A stretch of 64,000 nt of DNA from assembly GCA_016859345.1 (NCBI GenBank), contig CM029114.1, forward strand, positions 8,305,501 to 8,369,500, given 5' to 3'. Within the stretch, counting starts at the first letter, position 1; every line of letters begins with the position of its first letter. A program made the position numbers and the translations under genes. Below the pieces are notes generated by a model. The model did no database searches, had not been told where the DNA came from, and was given only the letters and a program-made list of their open reading frames with translations. The stretch comes from Istiophorus platypterus (taxonomy: Eukaryota; Chordata; Actinopteri; Istiophoriformes; Istiophoridae). Positions 61,271-64,000 of the stretch are shown here, one piece after another.

Positions 61271-64000
61271 CCTCTGACAATTGCAAGTTGCAAGTTTTAT
61301 TATTGCTGTCGAAAGGCATGCGCCCCTCTTTACCGGCACAGTTGTTTCCTGTATTGTATGTCATACCTTTGGTCTCAATATAGAGTGATTTTTATGTGTG
61401 TCGGAGCCTTGGATGCAGATATTGCCCTGCTTATGTTGGCCTAAATATAGCAGTCTGAATTTGCTCCTGTGTGCCTCTCATCATCTGACACAGCTGTCAA
61501 ATAGGTTTGTCAGGGTTCTAGTCCCTCTAGTGGGCCAGCTGGCTTTGATGTTGAATGTATAAATTTTGTCCAGCTGTGCATGCTGAATGCTTGGAATTAC
61601 GAGTGGTGCTGAAACACTAGATCAATTAGTATATTGTTGGCGTGGCACTTGATACATGAGGTTGGAAGAGCTGATATGTCCTCCAAAATTTGTACCCACC
61701 CCCCCAGCCATCTTATTATTTTATACACGATTAATTATTAAAATATTTAATCTGAATTTGAAACCATCAATCATTAGCTTTAATTTCAAATAATTTATTT
61801 GTCAACTGTGGTGTACCTGTTCAATATAACCTTAAATTGGTTGTATAATTAAGTAGAACTTATATGGATTATTGTTATTTTGGTACTTTTAAAAATCCAC
61901 ATTACAAAGCGCTTCATAATGAAATAGAAATAAGTTAAACGTTCCTGCATATGTTCATGTATATGTATAGCACTATGAGATTTGCATTTTTAACAGCTGC
62001 AGCATGCATGTGTCAAACAAGGTGCAATAGCGTTGTAGTGTAGGATCAGTACCCATGTTTGGAACAAGAAGGTCTCACTTCATTTGAGTTTAGGAATATG
62101 TATATGGAACTAGATGCGCGACAGAAATAAGTAAACAAAGAACTAGATGGTTGAAGGTTTAAAGTACAAGCAGCACTGTAAAAAAACAAAAAACCAAAAA
62201 ACAAACTAAAATGTGATGATGGTCAGCTTTCTGTACATGTCTTAGCATGTCCCTGGTGAGGACAGATTGTGTTCCCAGGCTCCAGGTGCAGTTGGCTCAG
62301 GTTACCAGAACTAGATGCTTCATCTCCCCTTTTTATCCGACACTACTGTCTTTTGTCCCAGTGCAAATGGGGTGATTCTGTGGGTCACGCTGATCATTTA
62401 ACCTTCTAAATTCTCAAACACACAATATGTAATTTTCTACTACTAGGGGTCTCTCAATCAAGGTAACAGCAAAAGACATAGTTTGATGATGTCATGACAT
62501 AGTGTGGAATTGGGAGTTGTCTTCACCACCATTCCCTTCATTACAGTCAGTTTTTCCTGGTTAGCATTCCATCAGTGTTAATGATTCAAGAGATATTTTT
62601 CCCAGGAGCTGAATTATCCACAGAGGTCTCCTCCTCTCCAAAACAAAAGGACCAGGTAATTTAAACCAGTAAAAACACTGAATAAAGTAGTTTCACGTTG
62701 AAAATTGTCCCAGAGGTGCTGCAAGCCGAGCTGCCGTTACTGTTCCCTCAGCCTGATTCTCTGATTACTTATATCTTCAGAATCATCTAAATCCTTCATC
62801 AGGTTTAAATATATAGTTAAAAATGACTAAGATCTAGAAAGTGTACAGTAAAAATGTGATTTAAAACTGGATAAAAAGTCAGTTTTTACTGCTTCTGGCA
62901 GACAGGAAAAATGTCTTAGTGTTAAGGGGTTGTTTTAAAAAAAAACATGGCAAAGAAACCTACTTCAACTTCTTAAATTCTCTCAAAGATTTGAAAAGAA
63001 TAAAGCAGTGTTTACATTAAATATATAATTAATAAATCCAATATTTAACGCTTTCATGTGCTGTTTCCCAGCAAAAAAAATGACACTAGCAAATGTATAG
63101 ACCACTAGAGTGAAAGCGGTGTGGGAACCCCTAGGAGCTGTGAATATACAGTTATTACAACTATAACTACTTAAATTTGAAACCGTTTATACTGCTTCGC
63201 TTTCCACTCAAAATAGCAGGCAAGCTTGAGAGTAACATTTAAGATAACTTACTTGTTGGACTTCAGAGAAATTAGGGATTTGAGGATTTGGTATCCAATG
63301 TTATCTATTTCCATAACTCTGCCTTAATGACATAGAACGAGAAGTGGCAGATCTTGTTCTTTTACAGGTGCAGTTATGTTGTCCAAGTTTAGATACTGAA
63401 TGTTTTTTACTGTTCTATTTTAAATTCTAGTTTAAATTTTGGAATTCAGGATAACTGATTTTATTACATGGCACAGGAGCCAGCATGAGATACATCTTTT
63501 TAAAAAATAAACACTTGATAACAAACCATAATTCTTCAAGTCTTGAAATTTAATTGTTGTATTAAACTGTCAGTTTTTATTATATGTGATAAAATCAACA
63601 GGACCATATTATACCCATTTTAGGCTCCCTACAGTACACTGCTGACTTCCCATCTTAGAATTCATTTTAACATATCAGTCATAGCCTGTGGCTGAGGAAA
63701 TATGTGATCTTACAAGATTAGATTTTCATAATGACTCATGAGCGACTTTTGGTGGCACATATATCTGCTGAGCTATGTTGAGGCAGAGCAGGAGGGCATG
63801 AGGGCAGAGTGCACTGACAGTGTAAAATTGACAACAACACTTGCTGAATAAAGGATTGTTTTATCTGAATTACAAGAAGATAAAATATATTAATATTTTG
63901 AGGTGGGTGTATGATATTCTATGTACACTTTCTTTTGCTTAAAAGCAAACGACCTTTCTATCCTCATACCTCAGTGATCTGTAAGGCAGACAATGTATTT

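Larger units (their letters stand above)
58455..64000 (+). other. fbxw7: fbxw7 intron, incomplete
   Basis: Begins with gtaagc and continues to the window edge. I looked for sequence resembling the human beta or gamma first exons and for the common MKRKLD exon, and found none. Microsatellites are listed separately; the rest is unremarkable AT-rich intron, including 59000-60900 and 61280-64000. Confidence 0.75.

Noticed and set aside
1..64000. CRISPR array, bacterial operon, rRNA or intact tRNA genes, viral genes
   Set aside because: Nothing of the kind is visible; tRNA-like segments are decayed SINE heads and the window is ordinary vertebrate nuclear DNA.
58455..64000. Search for the fbxw7 beta, gamma and common exons
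   Set aside because: No sequence resembling the human beta or gamma N-termini or MKRKLD was found, so they probably lie past the window.

Overview
This is vertebrate nuclear DNA, almost certainly from a teleost fish. It is AT-rich, has large introns with GT-AG boundaries and many dinucleotide microsatellites, and carries decayed Tc1-like transposons and other fish-type dispersed repeats. It contains no bacterial or viral gene. Only a small fraction is coding.

Two genes are recognisable, both on the + strand. From 1 to about 6160 lies the 3' half of tmem154, a small single-pass membrane protein: three well-supported exons (593-778, 1346-1400, 2166-2242) encode the transmembrane helix and the conserved acidic cytoplasmic tail. 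They are followed by a possible tiny terminal coding exon (3075-3117) and a probable 3' UTR exon (from 4979) ending at twin AATAAA signals (6124-6140). Positions 6160-14500 are intergenic and repeat-rich, including a dead Tc1-like element (13082-14218) that landed inside an older MITE-like repeat.

The second gene is the 5' end of fbxw7, the substrate-receptor subunit of the SCF ubiquitin ligase. A CpG-rich promoter and first exon lie at about 14560-15083. A 156-nt leader exon is at 36993-37148. The alpha-isoform start exon is at 57467-57715 (ATG at 57536), and a second alpha-specific exon coding the acidic tract is at 57918-58454. The F-box and WD40 exons lie beyond 64000. As I recall, the same neighbours in the same relative orientation (TMEM154 upstream of FBXW7) are found in human chromosome 4q31, so this is conserved synteny.

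The fbxw7 introns hold most of the less-explained material. There is a second Tc1-like element (46328-47611) and several candidate conserved non-coding blocks. Three RFX X-box-like palindromes are present. A perfect 31-nt hairpin palindrome sits at 48396-48426. A candidate alternative promoter and exon at 48870-49731 would give FBXW7 a new cysteine-rich N-terminus in the correct reading phase. The leader exon 36993-37148 is also open in frame with the alpha ATG, so an N-terminally extended FBXW7 is possible. These two are the observations most worth checking.
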